Source: Corynebacterium sp. HMSC08A12
Lineage (GTDB): Bacteria; Actinomycetota; Actinomycetes; Mycobacteriales; Mycobacteriaceae
Reading direction: 5' to 3'
DNA: 64,000 nt
Assembly (NCBI RefSeq): GCF_001807485.1
Contig: NZ_KV789168.1
Location: 238,745 to 302,744 of the forward strand
The position numbers and the translations under genes are program-made. Under the pieces are notes generated by a model. It was not told the origin of the DNA and ran no database searches. It saw nothing but the letters and a program-made list of their open reading frames with translations. Of the stretch, positions 1 to 11,357 are shown piece by piece (the first letter of the stretch is position 1; each line of letters starts with the position of its first letter).

Positions 1-1332
<1,332 letters not shown>

Positions 1333-1341
<9 letters not shown>

Positions 1342-1365
1342 TTCTGGACTAGTTCTGCACTAGTT
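1333..1365. repeat. Three tandem 11-bp copies spanning the sigA stop
   Basis: Unit CTGGACTAGTT at 1333-1343 and 1344-1354, with a third copy (one mismatch, CTGCACTAGTT) at 1355-1365. The first copy contains the sigA TAG stop. The palindromic CTAG of the third copy provides the stop of the convergent DUF4190-like gene on the other strand. The array is therefore the whole intergenic junction. Confidence 0.9.
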
Positions 1366-1734
1366 CTGGTTGTTCTTCACGCAGTCGGAGAACTCCGTGC
1401 CACGCAGATCCTCGCAACCCTCCATGCTCTTCATGGCCACCTGGGTGAAGAAGATCGCGATAGCCATGGCCAATACCCCCAGCACCAGTCCGATAATCGC
1501 GTAACTGCGCTGCGTGCCCCGGCGGTTCGCGATGACCACCGATGCGATTCCCACCAGGATCGCCACCGCTGCCACCACGATGCCGATCAGGGGGAACATC
1601 GCCGCCGGGATAGACAGGATACCCACGATCAGGGCGGCCAGGCTCAGCCCGCTGACCTTGCGCGGCGCGATCTTCTGGAGTTCGACCTCCTGCGCGTTGG
1701 ACTTATCCAGATCGATGTAGTCTTCTCGAGCCAT
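1360..1734 (-). CDS. Small DUF4190-like membrane protein
   Basis: Predicted 124-residue membrane protein with an acidic N-terminus (MAREDYIDLDKS), two long hydrophobic segments (around residues 30-70 and 77-97) and a short extracellular tail holding two cysteines (EGCEDL and SDCVKN). The pattern resembles the small DUF4190 proteins of actinobacteria; function unknown. I set the start at the internal ATG at 1734 because GGAGGGAAGG precedes it; the frame is open further upstream (to 1788) but the extra residues are Arg-rich and unlike a coding start. It converges on sigA and ends within the 11-bp tandem repeat. The two spaced cysteines could form a disulphide outside the membrane (inference). 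Confidence 0.7.
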   Translation of the reverse strand: MAREDYIDLDKSNAQEVELQKIAPRKVSGLSLAALIVGILSIPAAMFPLIGIVVAAVAILVGIASVVIANRRGTQRSYAIIGLVLGVLAMAIAIFFTQVAMKSMEGCEDLRGTEFSDCVKNNQN

Positions 1735-1847
1735 CGTGCCGTTTCCTTCCCTCCGGGATCGCTTGCCTCTAGGCATCCGGCGATACACCGCCGTTGCTTG
1801 CCGCGGTGTATCTTACCCCACTTTCCCGGTGTCCCCCTTATCCATCC

Positions 1848-3566
1848 TCACCAGTCTCTTAGGTAAGCGATGCGGTCGCGTAGCTGCTGTGCCGTGCACA
1901 GCGCCGTGGACGGCCCGCCGCAGTTTCTCCGCGCATCGTTGTGAATCTGCCCATGCGGTTTGCCGGTGCGGGCGGACTTCATAGACACCAGGGCGTTCAA
2001 CTCCTTGCGCAGGGCCGGGAGTTCCTCGCTGGCCACGCGCTTATTGCGCAAGTCCGCGCCACTGCCCTCTTCGGCCGGCCTCTGCTTCTCCTGCTTGCGG
2101 CGCTCTTCCTCTTCCTTCGCCCGCGCGTCCAACTGCTCGGCTTGGCGCTGACGCAGCAACGTACGCATCTGTTCGGCGTCCAGAAGACCGGGTAGGCCAA
2201 GGTATGCCTGCTCCTCCTCCGACCCGCTCAAGGTGGCCGTGCCGTAGGTCGAACCGTCGTAGATGAGACTGTCGAGCTCGGCCTCGGCGCCGACGGACTC
2301 GTAGCCTTTGTCCTCTTCCGGCTCGTTTTGCTCCTGGTTGGCTTGTTGTAGGAGTTGGTCGTCCCAGCCTTCGTTCTGTCGGTGGGGCTTGCCGAGCACG
2401 TGGTTGCGCTGCTGCTCCATCTTGGAGGCTAACTCGAGGAGTACGGACACACTGGGGAGGAAGATTGACGCCGACTCCCCCGGCCGCCTGGAGCGCACGA
2501 AACGGCCGATGGCCTGAGCGAAGAACAGTGGTGTGGAAGAGGATGTGGCGTACACGCCCACGGCCAAGCGCGGCACGTCCACGCCCTCGGAGACCATTCG
2601 CACGGCCACCATCCACTCGTCGGTGCTGGCGGAGAACTCCTTGATGCGTTCGGAAGCCCCCGCCTCGTCGGAGAGCACCACCGTCACCGGGGTGTTGCTG
2701 ATCCGCTCCAGAATCCGCGCGTAGGCGCGCGCCGTGGTCTTGTCGGTGGCGATCACCAGGCCACCCGCGTCGGGAATGGTCTCGCGCAGCTGCTGCAGGC
2801 GCGTCTGCGCGGCATTGAGTACGGCGGGGATCCAGTCGCCCTTGGGGTCCAGCGCGGTGCGCCACGCCCGCGCGGTCTGCTCTGCGTTCAGCGGCTCGCC
2901 CAGGCGTGCCTCAAACTCCTCGCCGGCGGAGTTGCGCCAGCGTGCCTGGCCGGAATAGGCCAGGAACACCACCGGGCGGACGACTCCGTCCTTCAGCGCA
3001 TCCGCGTAGCCGTAGGTGTAGTCGGCGGAGGACACGAGTGCGCCGTCGGCGCCCTCCACGGCTTCGTAGCGCACAAAGGGGATCTGGGAATCGTCGGAGC
3101 GGAAGGGCGTACCCGTCAGCGCGAGGCGGCGTTCCACGTGCTCGTAGGCCATGCGCACGCCGTCTCCCCAGCTCTTTGCGTCGCCGGCGTGGTGGATCTC
3201 GTCCAGGATCACCAGCGCCTTCTTGGCGGTGGCTACCTGGTAGTGCTTCGTAGGCTTCATGCCCACCTGGGCATAGGTCACGCACACGCCGTCGTAGGCG
3301 TTGTTGAACGGCGAGGAGTTGGTGAACTCGGAGTCAAGCGCGATTCCCCGCTCCGCGGCGGACTGCGCCCACTGCACCTTCAGGTGTTCGGTGGGCACCA
3401 CGATAACCAGCCGGTCCACTGCACGGGTATCCAGTAGCAACCGTGCAATCGTCAGGGCGAAGGTCGTCTTACCCGCACCCGGGGTCGCCACGGCCAGGAA
3501 GTCCTTCGGGCTGGCCTCGACGTACTTGTTCAGTGCCTCCTGCTGCCATAGGCGGAGGTGCTTCAC
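1848..3566 (-). CDS. DEAD/DEAH-box superfamily 2 helicase
   Basis: ATP-dependent nucleic-acid helicase of 572 residues. Visible motifs: Walker A ATPGAGKTTFAL near residue 30, Walker B/DEAH-type box LVILDEIHHAG, motif III LTGTPF, and the C-terminal helicase motifs around MVSEGVDVPRL and QAIGRFVRS. The last 150 residues are charged and rich in Glu/Lys/Arg. The start is a GTG at 3566, giving a GTGA overlap with the stop of the upstream DUF3039 gene, so the two are translationally coupled; the longer frame to 3659 only reads through DUF3039. The same helicase next to DUF3039 is common in actinobacteria. The substrate (DNA or RNA) cannot be told from the sequence. Confidence 0.85.
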   Translation of the reverse strand: MKHLRLWQQEALNKYVEASPKDFLAVATPGAGKTTFALTIARLLLDTRAVDRLVIVVPTEHLKVQWAQSAAERGIALDSEFTNSSPFNNAYDGVCVTYAQVGMKPTKHYQVATAKKALVILDEIHHAGDAKSWGDGVRMAYEHVERRLALTGTPFRSDDSQIPFVRYEAVEGADGALVSSADYTYGYADALKDGVVRPVVFLAYSGQARWRNSAGEEFEARLGEPLNAEQTARAWRTALDPKGDWIPAVLNAAQTRLQQLRETIPDAGGLVIATDKTTARAYARILERISNTPVTVVLSDEAGASERIKEFSASTDEWMVAVRMVSEGVDVPRLAVGVYATSSSTPLFFAQAIGRFVRSRRPGESASIFLPSVSVLLELASKMEQQRNHVLGKPHRQNEGWDDQLLQQANQEQNEPEEDKGYESVGAEAELDSLIYDGSTYGTATLSGSEEEQAYLGLPGLLDAEQMRTLLRQRQAEQLDARAKEEEERRKQEKQRPAEEGSGADLRNKRVASEELPALRKELNALVSMKSARTGKPHGQIHNDARRNCGGPSTALCTAQQLRDRIAYLRDW

Positions 3567-3805
3567 TTCTTGCGCAGCCCCTTGTAGATCTGCTCGCAAT
3601 CCGGGCAGACAGGCGATCCCGGCTTGGCCTGCTTGCGCACAGGGAAGGTCTCGCCGCACAGAGCCACGACCAGCTTGCCCATCACGGCGGATTCGACGAT
3701 CTGGTCCTTCTTCACGTAGTGGAAGAACTTCGGTACATCGTCATCCGTCGTCGTATCCGTGTTGACTTCGGGGCGCTCAATCGTTGTCGTACTTGGGTTA
3801 CTCAC
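3563..3805 (-). CDS. DUF3039 zinc-ribbon-like protein
   Basis: Conserved 80-residue actinobacterial protein of unknown function. The C-terminal half carries a likely zinc site: Cys50 (ALCGE) and Cys67/Cys70 (VCPDC), with His29 (FFHYV) as a possible fourth ligand. The N-terminal 23 residues are Thr/Asp-rich and probably disordered. It is the first gene of a two-gene leftward unit with the helicase (GTGA overlap). It is divergent from the DUF3099 gene, with about 60 bp between the start codons. A role as an accessory factor for the helicase is only an inference from coupling. Confidence 0.85.
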   Translation of the reverse strand: MSNPSTTTIERPEVNTDTTTDDDVPKFFHYVKKDQIVESAVMGKLVVALCGETFPVRKQAKPGSPVCPDCEQIYKGLRKK

Positions 3806-3851
3806 AGTTCACCATCATGCCCCTGAATCTGCTTGTTTTCCAGCTGCGTAC

Positions 3852-3857
3852 TAGCGT
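3852..3857 (+). promoter_or_regulatory. -10 box of a leaderless DUF3099 promoter
   Basis: TAGCGT at 3852-3857 lies 7 nt before the ATG at 3865, and no Shine-Dalgarno sequence is present. This geometry fits transcription starting at the A of the start codon (leaderless mRNA). Confidence 0.5.
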
Positions 3858-3864
3858 TAGGTCT

Positions 3865-4302
3865 ATGGCTGATGCACGAAAAAGGAAAACGGGAGGTGAA
3901 TCCCGGACCAAGCGAGCTTCACAGGTGGAAATTATCACCGATGCCAAGAGTTCGCGTTTGCAGGGATGGCACCACCGTCGCAGGCTTTACGCCGTGCTGC
4001 AGCTTCTGCGCATTCCCATCCTCGCCCTCGCCGCGTTGGTGATGTTGCTCACCCATAACGCCGCCCTCGCGGTGTGCGTGGCGGCGGTAAGCCTGCCTCT
4101 GCCCTGGATCGCCGTGCTGCTAGCCAACGAATCCGGCCAGGTGGACGAGACCACGAACAAGGTCTACAAGCCTGCCCTCGTCCGTGAGCAGCGTCGTGCC
4201 CAGCGCGCTGCTCTTGCCGGGGAGACTTCCCGCCCCATGCTGGAATCCAACTCCTCGCACCCGGAGATCATCGAGTACAACCCCGATCAGTCCTCTTCCT
4301 AA
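3865..4302 (+). CDS. DUF3099 membrane protein
   Basis: Protein of 145 residues in the actinobacterial DUF3099 family, function unknown. A basic N-terminus (MADARKRKTGG) and VEIITDAKSSR motif are followed by two hydrophobic segments (about residues 45-62 and 66-88, ILALAALVMLLTH and AVSLPLPWIAVLLA) and a charged cytoplasmic tail. I chose the ATG at 3865, not upstream in-frame codons, because a TAnnnT -10 box sits 7 nt before it. It stands between divergent DUF3039 and the methyltransferase downstream, an arrangement shared with other corynebacteria. Confidence 0.8.
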   Translation: MADARKRKTGGESRTKRASQVEIITDAKSSRLQGWHHRRRLYAVLQLLRIPILALAALVMLLTHNAALAVCVAAVSLPLPWIAVLLANESGQVDETTNKVYKPALVREQRRAQRAALAGETSRPMLESNSSHPEIIEYNPDQSSS

Positions 4303-4347
4303 CGCCGATCTAGCGCCCAACTAGCACTGACTCATCAAGGAACTTCA

Positions 4348-6012
4348 ATGCCCGACTTTCCCCTGTGCACGCCCGGTAAAGCCACTGAACAGCTGGTTCG
4401 CACCCTAGTCGAGCGAGGATACGGCTCTGTGTTGATCTTGGAGGCGCTCGGCGTGGAGGGAGTGGCCGCCGCCCAATCGGGTTCGCCCGCGGCCGCCACA
4501 TGGCACCTGTCGCGGCGCGGGTCCGCGGCCGCCCAGCTCGTCGCTGCTGTCTATTTACGACGCCCCCAGCCTGCCGCCTTCTTCCGGGATCTCATCGGGG
4601 CCGAGGTGACCTCCGGCTTGGTGGCGGAGAATGCGCTGATCCCCGTGGAGCAGCAATCCGCGCAAGACGCAGATGACAGTGCAGAATTGCTACGCCTGAA
4701 CCTGGACATCCGGCCTGTCCACCACCCGGCTCACGGTGACACGGAGGTGCAGGTGCTGTCGGATCCGGACGCTTCCTTGGAAGAGCGCGTTCCCGGCCCG
4801 GGCCACGTTCCCGGAGTCGGCAACGCTCCCCTGTCACTGCTCAACTCCATCCCCCAGCTGCCTGCAGATGCAAGGGTGCTGGATCTCGGCACGGGCTCCG
4901 GCGTACTCGCATTGGTGCTGGCCGCCAACGCCGGAGCCGAGCCGCCAAAAATTTTTGGCAGCGACATCCACGCCCGCGCCCTGGATTACGCCCGCGTGGC
5001 CGCCGCTGCACAAGGCCTGGAATCACCGCTGGTCAACTGGGTGCAGGGCTCCTGGTTCGAGCCCTTTAGTGCTCAGTCCACCAACGCTGGCGCCTTCGAC
5101 GTCATCGTCGCCAACCCTCCCTTCGTCATCGGCCCTTCCGTGGATCTGGATGCGGAAGAAGGGCACGTGTACCGCGACTCCGGCCTGCCACTCGACGCAG
5201 CCAGCAAGCTAGTGGTCGAACAATCAGTTCAGCACCTGGCGCCGGGAGGCCACGCGCACCTGCTGATCGGCTGGGCGCTCGGCGAGGAAGGCAGCAATGC
5301 TGCCAGCTCCGCCGCCGAACGGATCCTCGGCTGGCTGCCCGACGAGGGCGCCCGCGCCTGGGTTTTGCAGCGCGACGAGGTGGACGTTGCCACTTACGTG
5401 ACCACCTGGCTGCGCGATGAAAGCATCGATCCCCGGAGCACCGCGGGCCAACTACGCACCACGGAATGGCTGGACTTCTTCGCCCGCCACCAGATCACCC
5501 GCATCGGCCTGGGCTGGATCCACATTGAAAAGTTCGAGGGCGCCACCGAGCTGACCGTCGAGTCGCTCGACCATGCGCTACCGGCCGGGGCGTACCTCGG
5601 CCTGGAGGCCGCCCAGTGGTTCGCTCGCTGCCGGTGGATCGACCAGCTGGAGGTTCCCGGCCGCTCCGCTGCCACAGCGGTGGCGGAGAGCCGCTACCGG
5701 CTGGGACGGGGCGTCATACTAGAAAAAACAGCGAGCGCCACCGACCAGGGGTTCGGCGACGAGAGCGCGCGACTAACCCGCATCGACGGCCCGGGCTGGT
5801 CGCACGAGGTCGACGGTGTGCTGGCAACGATTCTGGCAGGGCTCAGCTGGGAGGGGCTAAACCTGCGCGACGTGGCCGAGTTCTATCACGCGGTGCACGG
5901 CGACGAGCTGGGGATCAGCGCCGAGGAGCTGGTGGATCAACTGGTGCCGATCGCGGTGGACCTAGTGCGGCACGGAATGATCGTGCCGGAAGATTTGCGT
6001 GATCTGTACTAG
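4348..6012 (+). CDS. HemK-like SAM-dependent methyltransferase
   Basis: Protein of 554 residues with a central class I methyltransferase fold. The SAM-binding motif is VLDLGTGSGVLALVLA (about residues 170-185), and the NPPF tetrapeptide (VIVANPPFVIG, about residue 253) is typical of N6-adenine and N5-glutamine methyltransferases such as HemK/PrmC. The N-terminal 150 residues and C-terminal 200 residues belong to the actinobacterial-specific version of this family; the target is unknown. It could modify a protein glutamine, RNA or DNA. A perfect 16-bp palindrome (4944-4959) lies within the Pro-Lys-Ile-Phe-Gly codons. The end is followed by a small hairpin and duplicated CTCTAGAACC. Confidence 0.82.
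   Translation: MPDFPLCTPGKATEQLVRTLVERGYGSVLILEALGVEGVAAAQSGSPAAATWHLSRRGSAAAQLVAAVYLRRPQPAAFFRDLIGAEVTSGLVAENALIPVEQQSAQDADDSAELLRLNLDIRPVHHPAHGDTEVQVLSDPDASLEERVPGPGHVPGVGNAPLSLLNSIPQLPADARVLDLGTGSGVLALVLAANAGAEPPKIFGSDIHARALDYARVAAAAQGLESPLVNWVQGSWFEPFSAQSTNAGAFDVIVANPPFVIGPSVDLDAEEGHVYRDSGLPLDAASKLVVEQSVQHLAPGGHAHLLIGWALGEEGSNAASSAAERILGWLPDEGARAWVLQRDEVDVATYVTTWLRDESIDPRSTAGQLRTTEWLDFFARHQITRIGLGWIHIEKFEGATELTVESLDHALPAGAYLGLEAAQWFARCRWIDQLEVPGRSAATAVAESRYRLGRGVILEKTASATDQGFGDESARLTRIDGPGWSHEVDGVLATILAGLSWEGLNLRDVAEFYHAVHGDELGISAEELVDQLVPIAVDLVRHGMIVPEDLRDLY
4944..4959. repeat. Perfect 16-bp AT-core palindrome
   Basis: GCCAAAAATTTTTGGC, perfect dyad, inside the methyltransferase gene. 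One of seven A4T4-or-longer tracts in the window. Confidence 0.9.
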
Positions 6013-6045
6013 AGGCAACCTCTAGAACCTGGATGCTCTAGAACC
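6009..6045 (+). repeat. Hairpin plus duplicated CTCTAGAACC at gene end
   Basis: CTAGAGG (6009-6015) and CCTCTAG (6019-6025) form a perfect 7-bp inverted repeat starting in the methyltransferase stop codon. CTCTAGAACC then occurs twice, at 6020-6029 and 6036-6045. An A5T6 tract follows at 6049-6059. The hairpin might act as a weak terminator before dtd, though the spacing to the T-run is long. Confidence 0.6.
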
Positions 6046-6079
6046 CGGAAAAATTTTTTGGAAGGAAGGCAGAACAACG

Positions 6080-6550
6080 GTGAAAGCAGTAGTGAGCACA
6101 GTCAGCAGTGCAGAGGTGACCGTGGACGGCGAGGTCGTCGGATCGGTACAAGGCCCTGCATTGCTGGCCCTCGTCGGCATCGGCGTGGCCGACATTGCAG
6201 ACGAGAGCGTGGCAGAGGCGGCTGTGGAAAAGATGGCGCGGAAGATCGCCGAACTGCGCTTACTGCCCGCTGCTGGCGAGCCGTGGGATAGCCCGCGCAA
6301 TCACTCGGTTGAGGAAGTGGGCGGGCAGATTCTACTGGTCAGTCAGTTCACGCTCATGGGCGAGACAAAGAAGGGGCGGCGACCTTCCTGGGCGAACGCG
6401 GCACCGGGCGAGGCCGCGCAACCGGTGTTCGACCGCATCGCCGAACTACTGCGCCAGCGGGGAATAGTTGTAGAAACAGGCCGATTCGGAGCCATGATGA
6501 AGGTCTCTAGCGTAAACGAGGGGCCGTTCACCGTGCTGGTAGAAACGTAG
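6080..6550 (+). CDS. dtd: D-aminoacyl-tRNA deacylase
   Basis: Removes D-amino acids (and glycine from tRNA-Ala) from mischarged tRNAs; a cytosolic proofreading enzyme. The 156-residue length fits the family. Diagnostic motifs are the N-terminal [18 protein letters not shown], the catalytic-pocket [12 protein letters not shown], and the C-terminal Gly-cisPro region read here as [11 protein letters not shown], where most family members have GPVT; the Val to Phe change is mild. The start is GTG at 6080, preceded by GGAAGG about 12 nt upstream. It lies in the conserved corynebacterial order between the methyltransferase and sigB. Confidence 0.93.
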   Translation: MKAVVSTVSSAEVTVDGEVVGSVQGPALLALVGIGVADIADESVAEAAVEKMARKIAELRLLPAAGEPWDSPRNHSVEEVGGQILLVSQFTLMGETKKGRRPSWANAAPGEAAQPVFDRIAELLRQRGIVVETGRFGAMMKVSSVNEGPFTVLVET

Positions 6551-6673
6551 ACCGGCCCGCACCGACCCGCATTTCGCCAGTTAGAAGGGCATATTGGCGA
6601 CCGCATCTGCGGCGAAACGCGACGCTAAACCCTATTGCGGGGGTAAGCACGGTTCCCTCCTAGGGGGTGGGTG

Positions 6674-6700
6674 GGGAACAATTCATCGAAGATGTCCGTT
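6674..6700 (+). promoter_or_regulatory. SigH-type promoter of sigB
   Basis: GGGAAC at 6674-6679 and CGTT at 6697-6700 with a 17-nt spacer; the -10 continues as CGTTAA. This matches the corynebacterial SigH consensus (GGGAA, N16-18, GTT) and predicts heat/thiol-stress induction of sigB. The transcript would have a leader of about 75 nt. Confidence 0.75.
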
Positions 6701-6782
6701 AACCCCTTAGAGCTTCGGCACAAAACGAGAAAAATCTTGAAGAGCTTGAGCGCTATCGAGCCACGGGAGGCACACCAGCACT

Positions 6783-7814
<1,032 letters not shown>

Positions 7815-7869
7815 CCCCGCTGTAGAACCAGTACCTACACTTCTGCCCCGCTCCCAATGTGGACGGGGC

Positions 7870-7875
7870 TATAAT
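7870..7875 (+). promoter_or_regulatory. -10 box of the dtxR promoter
   Basis: Consensus TATAAT 39 nt before the dtxR GTG; no clear -35 is seen. It suggests dtxR has its own SigA promoter as well as possible read-through from sigB. Confidence 0.55.
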
Positions 7876-7913
7876 CGTGAGAAGTCAACAAGCACAGAAA
7901 GGGCGTAGCGCAC

Positions 7914-8636
7914 GTGAGGGATCTCGTCGATACCACTGAGATGTATCTCCGAACGATTTACGAGTTGGAAGAAGAGGGCATCCCACCGCTACGCGCCCGT
8001 ATCGCCGAGAGGCTCGACCAGTCCGGTCCGACCGTGAGCCAGACCGTCGCCCGCATGGAGCGCGACGAACTTCTGACCGTCGAGAAGGATCGCTCCCTAA
8101 AGCTCAGCGCGCAGGGGCGCGCACTGGCCACCGCCGTGATGCGAAAGCACCGCTTGGCAGAGCGCCTGCTTACTGATGTGATCGGCCTGCCGTGGGAAAA
8201 GGTGCACGACGAGGCTTGCCGTTGGGAACACGTCATGGGCGACGAGGTCGAGGTCCAACTGGTAAAGGTGCTCAGCGAATACGCCACCTCTCCTTTCGGC
8301 AACCCGATCCCGGGGCTGGACGAGCTGGTGGAGGGCATCCCGGAGGCCGAGCGCGCGGAGATGCTGGAGAAGGTTAACGCCCTGCAGGAGGGAACCTCGC
8401 AGCGCGCCTCCGACATTGAGCCGTCGGAGCCGATCCAGGTGAAGATCCTCAGCATCAACGAAATCATCCAGGTCGAGTACAAGCTGATGGCTAAGTTCCA
8501 TGCGCTTGACATGCGCCCGGGCAGCGTTGTGAGCCTGGTTGCCACCGAGGACGGCCTGGAGTTCAGCAACGACAACGGCGCCATGGTAATTCCGGAAGAA
8601 CTCGGCCACGCCGTGCGAGTGGAGAAGGTTAGCTAA
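7914..8636 (+). CDS. dtxR: Iron-dependent repressor DtxR
   Basis: Fe(II)-activated master repressor of iron uptake and haem acquisition, 240 residues. The N-terminal winged helix (residues 1-73) is nearly identical to the diphtheria toxin repressor ([32 protein letters not shown]). All metal ligands are present at the known positions: Met10, Cys102, Glu105, His106 for one site and His79, Glu83, His98 for the other. The C-terminal SH3-like domain follows a linker (about residue 145 on). The start is a GTG at 7914, preceded by an AAAGGG sequence. It follows sigB by about 100 bp. Confidence 0.97.
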   Translation: MRDLVDTTEMYLRTIYELEEEGIPPLRARIAERLDQSGPTVSQTVARMERDELLTVEKDRSLKLSAQGRALATAVMRKHRLAERLLTDVIGLPWEKVHDEACRWEHVMGDEVEVQLVKVLSEYATSPFGNPIPGLDELVEGIPEAERAEMLEKVNALQEGTSQRASDIEPSEPIQVKILSINEIIQVEYKLMAKFHALDMRPGSVVSLVATEDGLEFSNDNGAMVIPEELGHAVRVEKVS

Positions 8637-8658
8637 TCAGTGCGGTAGCGTGGGGCAT

Positions 8659-9684
8659 GTGAGTAGCATCGATCTTTCCTCTTCTGCCCTATCCCCTTCC
8701 TCCCACATTGTCGTCACCGGCGGTGCCGGATATGTCGGCAGCGTGTGTGCCAGCGTGCTGCTGGAACACGGCTTCCGCGTGACGGTCGTCGACGACCTGT
8801 CCACCGGCAACGACTACGCCGTGCCAGAGGGCGCTACCTTTGTTCAGGGTGACATCCGCGACGTCATTTCCGACGTCTTCGCAGCCGGTGACGTTGCCGC
8901 CGTGATGCACTTCGCCGCCCGCTCTTTGGTCGGCGAGTCGGTGGAAAAGCCGGACATCTACTGGCACCACAACGTGGGAACCAGCTTGTACCTGCTGGAT
9001 CAGATGCGCGAGCACGGAGTGCAGAACCTCGTGTTCTCCTCCACCGCCGCTACCTACGGGGAACCCGAGCAGGTTCCGATTACAGAGGATATGCCCACCG
9101 CCCCCACCAACCCCTATGGCGCATCCAAGCTGGCGATCGACCACATGATCACCTCCTATGCCAACGCTTACGGGCTGGCCGCGACTTCCCTGCGCTACTT
9201 CAACGTCGCCGGCGCGTACGGCGACATTGGGGAAAACCACAAGGTAGAGACGCACCTGATTCCGCTGGTGCTGCAGGTAGCCCTCGGCCACCGGGAGCAC
9301 ATCTCCATCTTCGGCACCGACTACCCCACCGCTGACGGGACTGCGGTGCGCGATTACATTCACATTCGGGATTTGGCGGACGCACACCTGCTAGCCGCGG
9401 CCTCTAACGCTGCCGGCCAGCACCGCATCTTCAATCTCGGCTCCGGTGATGGTTTTAGCGTACGCCAGGTGATCGACACCTGCCGCGAGGTAACTGGCCA
9501 CCCGATTCCGGCCGTGGAATCCCCGCGCCGTGCAGGCGACCCCGCCACCCTCATCGCCTCCTCCGCCAAGGCGAAGGCCGAGCTCGGTTGGAACCCGACC
9601 CGCTCCGACCTGCATACGATCATTTCGGATGCCTGGGCGTTTAGCGGACAACTGGGTGATAGGTTGCATTCCGCACAGCGTTAA
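8659..9684 (+). CDS. galE: UDP-glucose 4-epimerase
   Basis: Interconverts UDP-glucose and UDP-galactose for cell-wall arabinogalactan (UDP-Gal is the galactofuranose precursor). A Rossmann-fold SDR of 341 residues: NAD motif [11 protein letters not shown] near residue 18, catalytic Ser in FSSTAATYG and the YGASK Tyr-Lys pair. I chose GTG 8659 over GTG 8650 because TAGCGT at 8646-8651 is a -10 box exactly 7 nt before it, suggesting a leaderless transcript. The 3' end overlaps the convergent DUF4192 gene by 44 bp, an unusually deep tail-to-tail overlap. Confidence 0.93.
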   Translation: MSSIDLSSSALSPSSHIVVTGGAGYVGSVCASVLLEHGFRVTVVDDLSTGNDYAVPEGATFVQGDIRDVISDVFAAGDVAAVMHFAARSLVGESVEKPDIYWHHNVGTSLYLLDQMREHGVQNLVFSSTAATYGEPEQVPITEDMPTAPTNPYGASKLAIDHMITSYANAYGLAATSLRYFNVAGAYGDIGENHKVETHLIPLVLQVALGHREHISIFGTDYPTADGTAVRDYIHIRDLADAHLLAAASNAAGQHRIFNLGSGDGFSVRQVIDTCREVTGHPIPAVESPRRAGDPATLIASSAKAKAELGWNPTRSDLHTIISDAWAFSGQLGDRLHSAQR

Positions 9685-11140
9685 CCGCGTCCCAGTCCAC
9701 GGTCTGCAGTAGGCGCTCGTATTCCCAGGCGAGATCAAGCCCGGCGTACTCCCGGACTGTGATGTAGCTGCGCTCCGGAACCCACCCGGCTCCTTCCGAC
9801 TCGCCAGAATCGTCCGTATCGCCTTGGCTGCGCGGATCATCTAGATCCTCCGCCGCGTCCAGATCCATCTGCACATTCGCCATGACCGTACATGCCGCGC
9901 GCACGGCCTTGGACAGCAGCAGCTTGATCTTGCCCCTCTGGTGCGCGTCCAGCGCCGCGATCGCGATGTCCGCGGTGAACTCATCCAAGGCACTGAGCTG
10001 TGGCTGCATATCGGACTCATCGGCATCCTCCACGCCACGCAAAATGTCTTCCAGCGCTGCTTCGGGGTCGGCAGCCAGCGCAGCCGGATCGTCGGCGTGC
10101 TCCAACAGATCCAGCTTCGCGCACGCATCCTCGGTGTAGAGGTCCGCCTCGAGCTCCTCCAGCAGGCGCGTAAGCGTGTGGTAGGCCAGCACTCCTTCGT
10201 CGTTAGCCGACGCCACCAGTGCCAGAATCAACATCACCCGTCGTCGCACCGATCCCGTCGTCCGCCGCGCGGTACTTGCCAACATCTCCCGCAGGATGGC
10301 GCTGTTTACACCGAGCGACCATGCGATAACTACCGTGTGCAGAAATTCGTCGCAGCAGATCGCGGCGAGACTATCGATCAGGTACTCGTCTTCGCACTCC
10401 TCCTCCAGCACTCGCTGGCCTTCCGCCACGGCAGCCACCCCGACTAGTACCTGGATCAGGTCGACCGTCGTGGCTTCCCCGCGATCCTGCAACATCCAAT
10501 CCGGTGCTGCGATGTTCGCGGGATCTAGCCAGCGTTCCATTTCCTCTCTGTCGCCCATGCGGCGCGCACCACTGAGTGCGCTGATGTCCGCCAGCTCGTT
10601 GGTTTCCACGCTGGCGACAGTGCCCGTCTCCCCGTCTAGGACATCTGTCCACGGTTTCCCCGTGGCAATCTGCGAGACCTCCAGCGCCGACTGAACTTCC
10701 ACACATCCGTCCTGGAGCTGCTTGATGGCGGAGGCTACACAGGCACGCAGGCGGTCATCCATGTCGCCGATGGTGAGGATGATGGCCTCTGCCGCTGGGG
10801 CGTCACAAAGAATATTGATGAGACCGCGAGCCGCTTCGGTCACGGCTGCGGGGATAAGGTCGCAGCGTAGGACGGGGCCGATGCGGAAACGGCGGTGGTT
10901 CTCTGGCAGCGGGGCGGGGCCGGTAGTGCCGGTGTTGATCGGTTCGGTGGGTTCGGTGGAGGCGACGAGGCCGATGATGACCATCGAATCGACGGGCGGG
11001 AAGCCCAACAGCGACGGAATGGCCGCAATGAGCTTTCCTTTGTCGGCCCCGAGGTGGACCGAGGGAGCTGGCATCGCGGAGGCGGCGGGCGCGGGAATAG
11101 ATTGTGCGTTCTGATCGTTGTGTTCTGGTGAGTTGCTCAT
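9641..11140 (-). CDS. DUF4192 domain protein
   Basis: Conserved actinobacterial protein of 499 residues, function unknown. The family start is recognisable after a disordered N-terminus: [20 protein letters not shown], then DSMVIIGL. The middle is helical and acidic with many Asp/Glu; there is no signal peptide or membrane segment. ATG at 11140. It runs convergently into galE with a 44-bp overlap, so its last 14 codons are antisense to galE. The promoter region is the 217-bp divergent gap shared with the PAC2 gene, which also holds an A5T5 tract at 11160-11169. Confidence 0.82.
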   Translation of the reverse strand: MSNSPEHNDQNAQSIPAPAASAMPAPSVHLGADKGKLIAAIPSLLGFPPVDSMVIIGLVASTEPTEPINTGTTGPAPLPENHRRFRIGPVLRCDLIPAAVTEAARGLINILCDAPAAEAIILTIGDMDDRLRACVASAIKQLQDGCVEVQSALEVSQIATGKPWTDVLDGETGTVASVETNELADISALSGARRMGDREEMERWLDPANIAAPDWMLQDRGEATTVDLIQVLVGVAAVAEGQRVLEEECEDEYLIDSLAAICCDEFLHTVVIAWSLGVNSAILREMLASTARRTTGSVRRRVMLILALVASANDEGVLAYHTLTRLLEELEADLYTEDACAKLDLLEHADDPAALAADPEAALEDILRGVEDADESDMQPQLSALDEFTADIAIAALDAHQRGKIKLLLSKAVRAACTVMANVQMDLDAAEDLDDPRSQGDTDDSGESEGAGWVPERSYITVREYAGLDLAWEYERLLQTVDWDAVNAVRNATYHPVVR

Positions 11141-11357
11141 ACCGCAGATACTCGCCGAGAAAAATTTTTGACGCGGCCGCGGAGGCCGCTGGACTAGGCG
11201 TTGCCCCAGGGACCTGTGGATAACTCAAAACTGTGAATACAGCTTTCTAGCTGTTCGAAATACGCGCCGTCTCGGGCTAGGTTGTCCGAACTGCCTGATA
11301 GGCTTGGCAGACAGTGCTTGGTTGGACAAGGGTTCCGCCGGAAGGGAGAGCGAAACT

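Noticed and set aside
1859..1867. TTAGGTAAG, resembling half a DtxR operator
   Set aside because: It lies inside the helicase 3' end, and the second half of the dyad is missing.
9941..10447. Antisense frames over DUF4192, galE and other genes
   Set aside because: High GC content leaves long open frames on opposite strands; none has a plausible start context or known domain.
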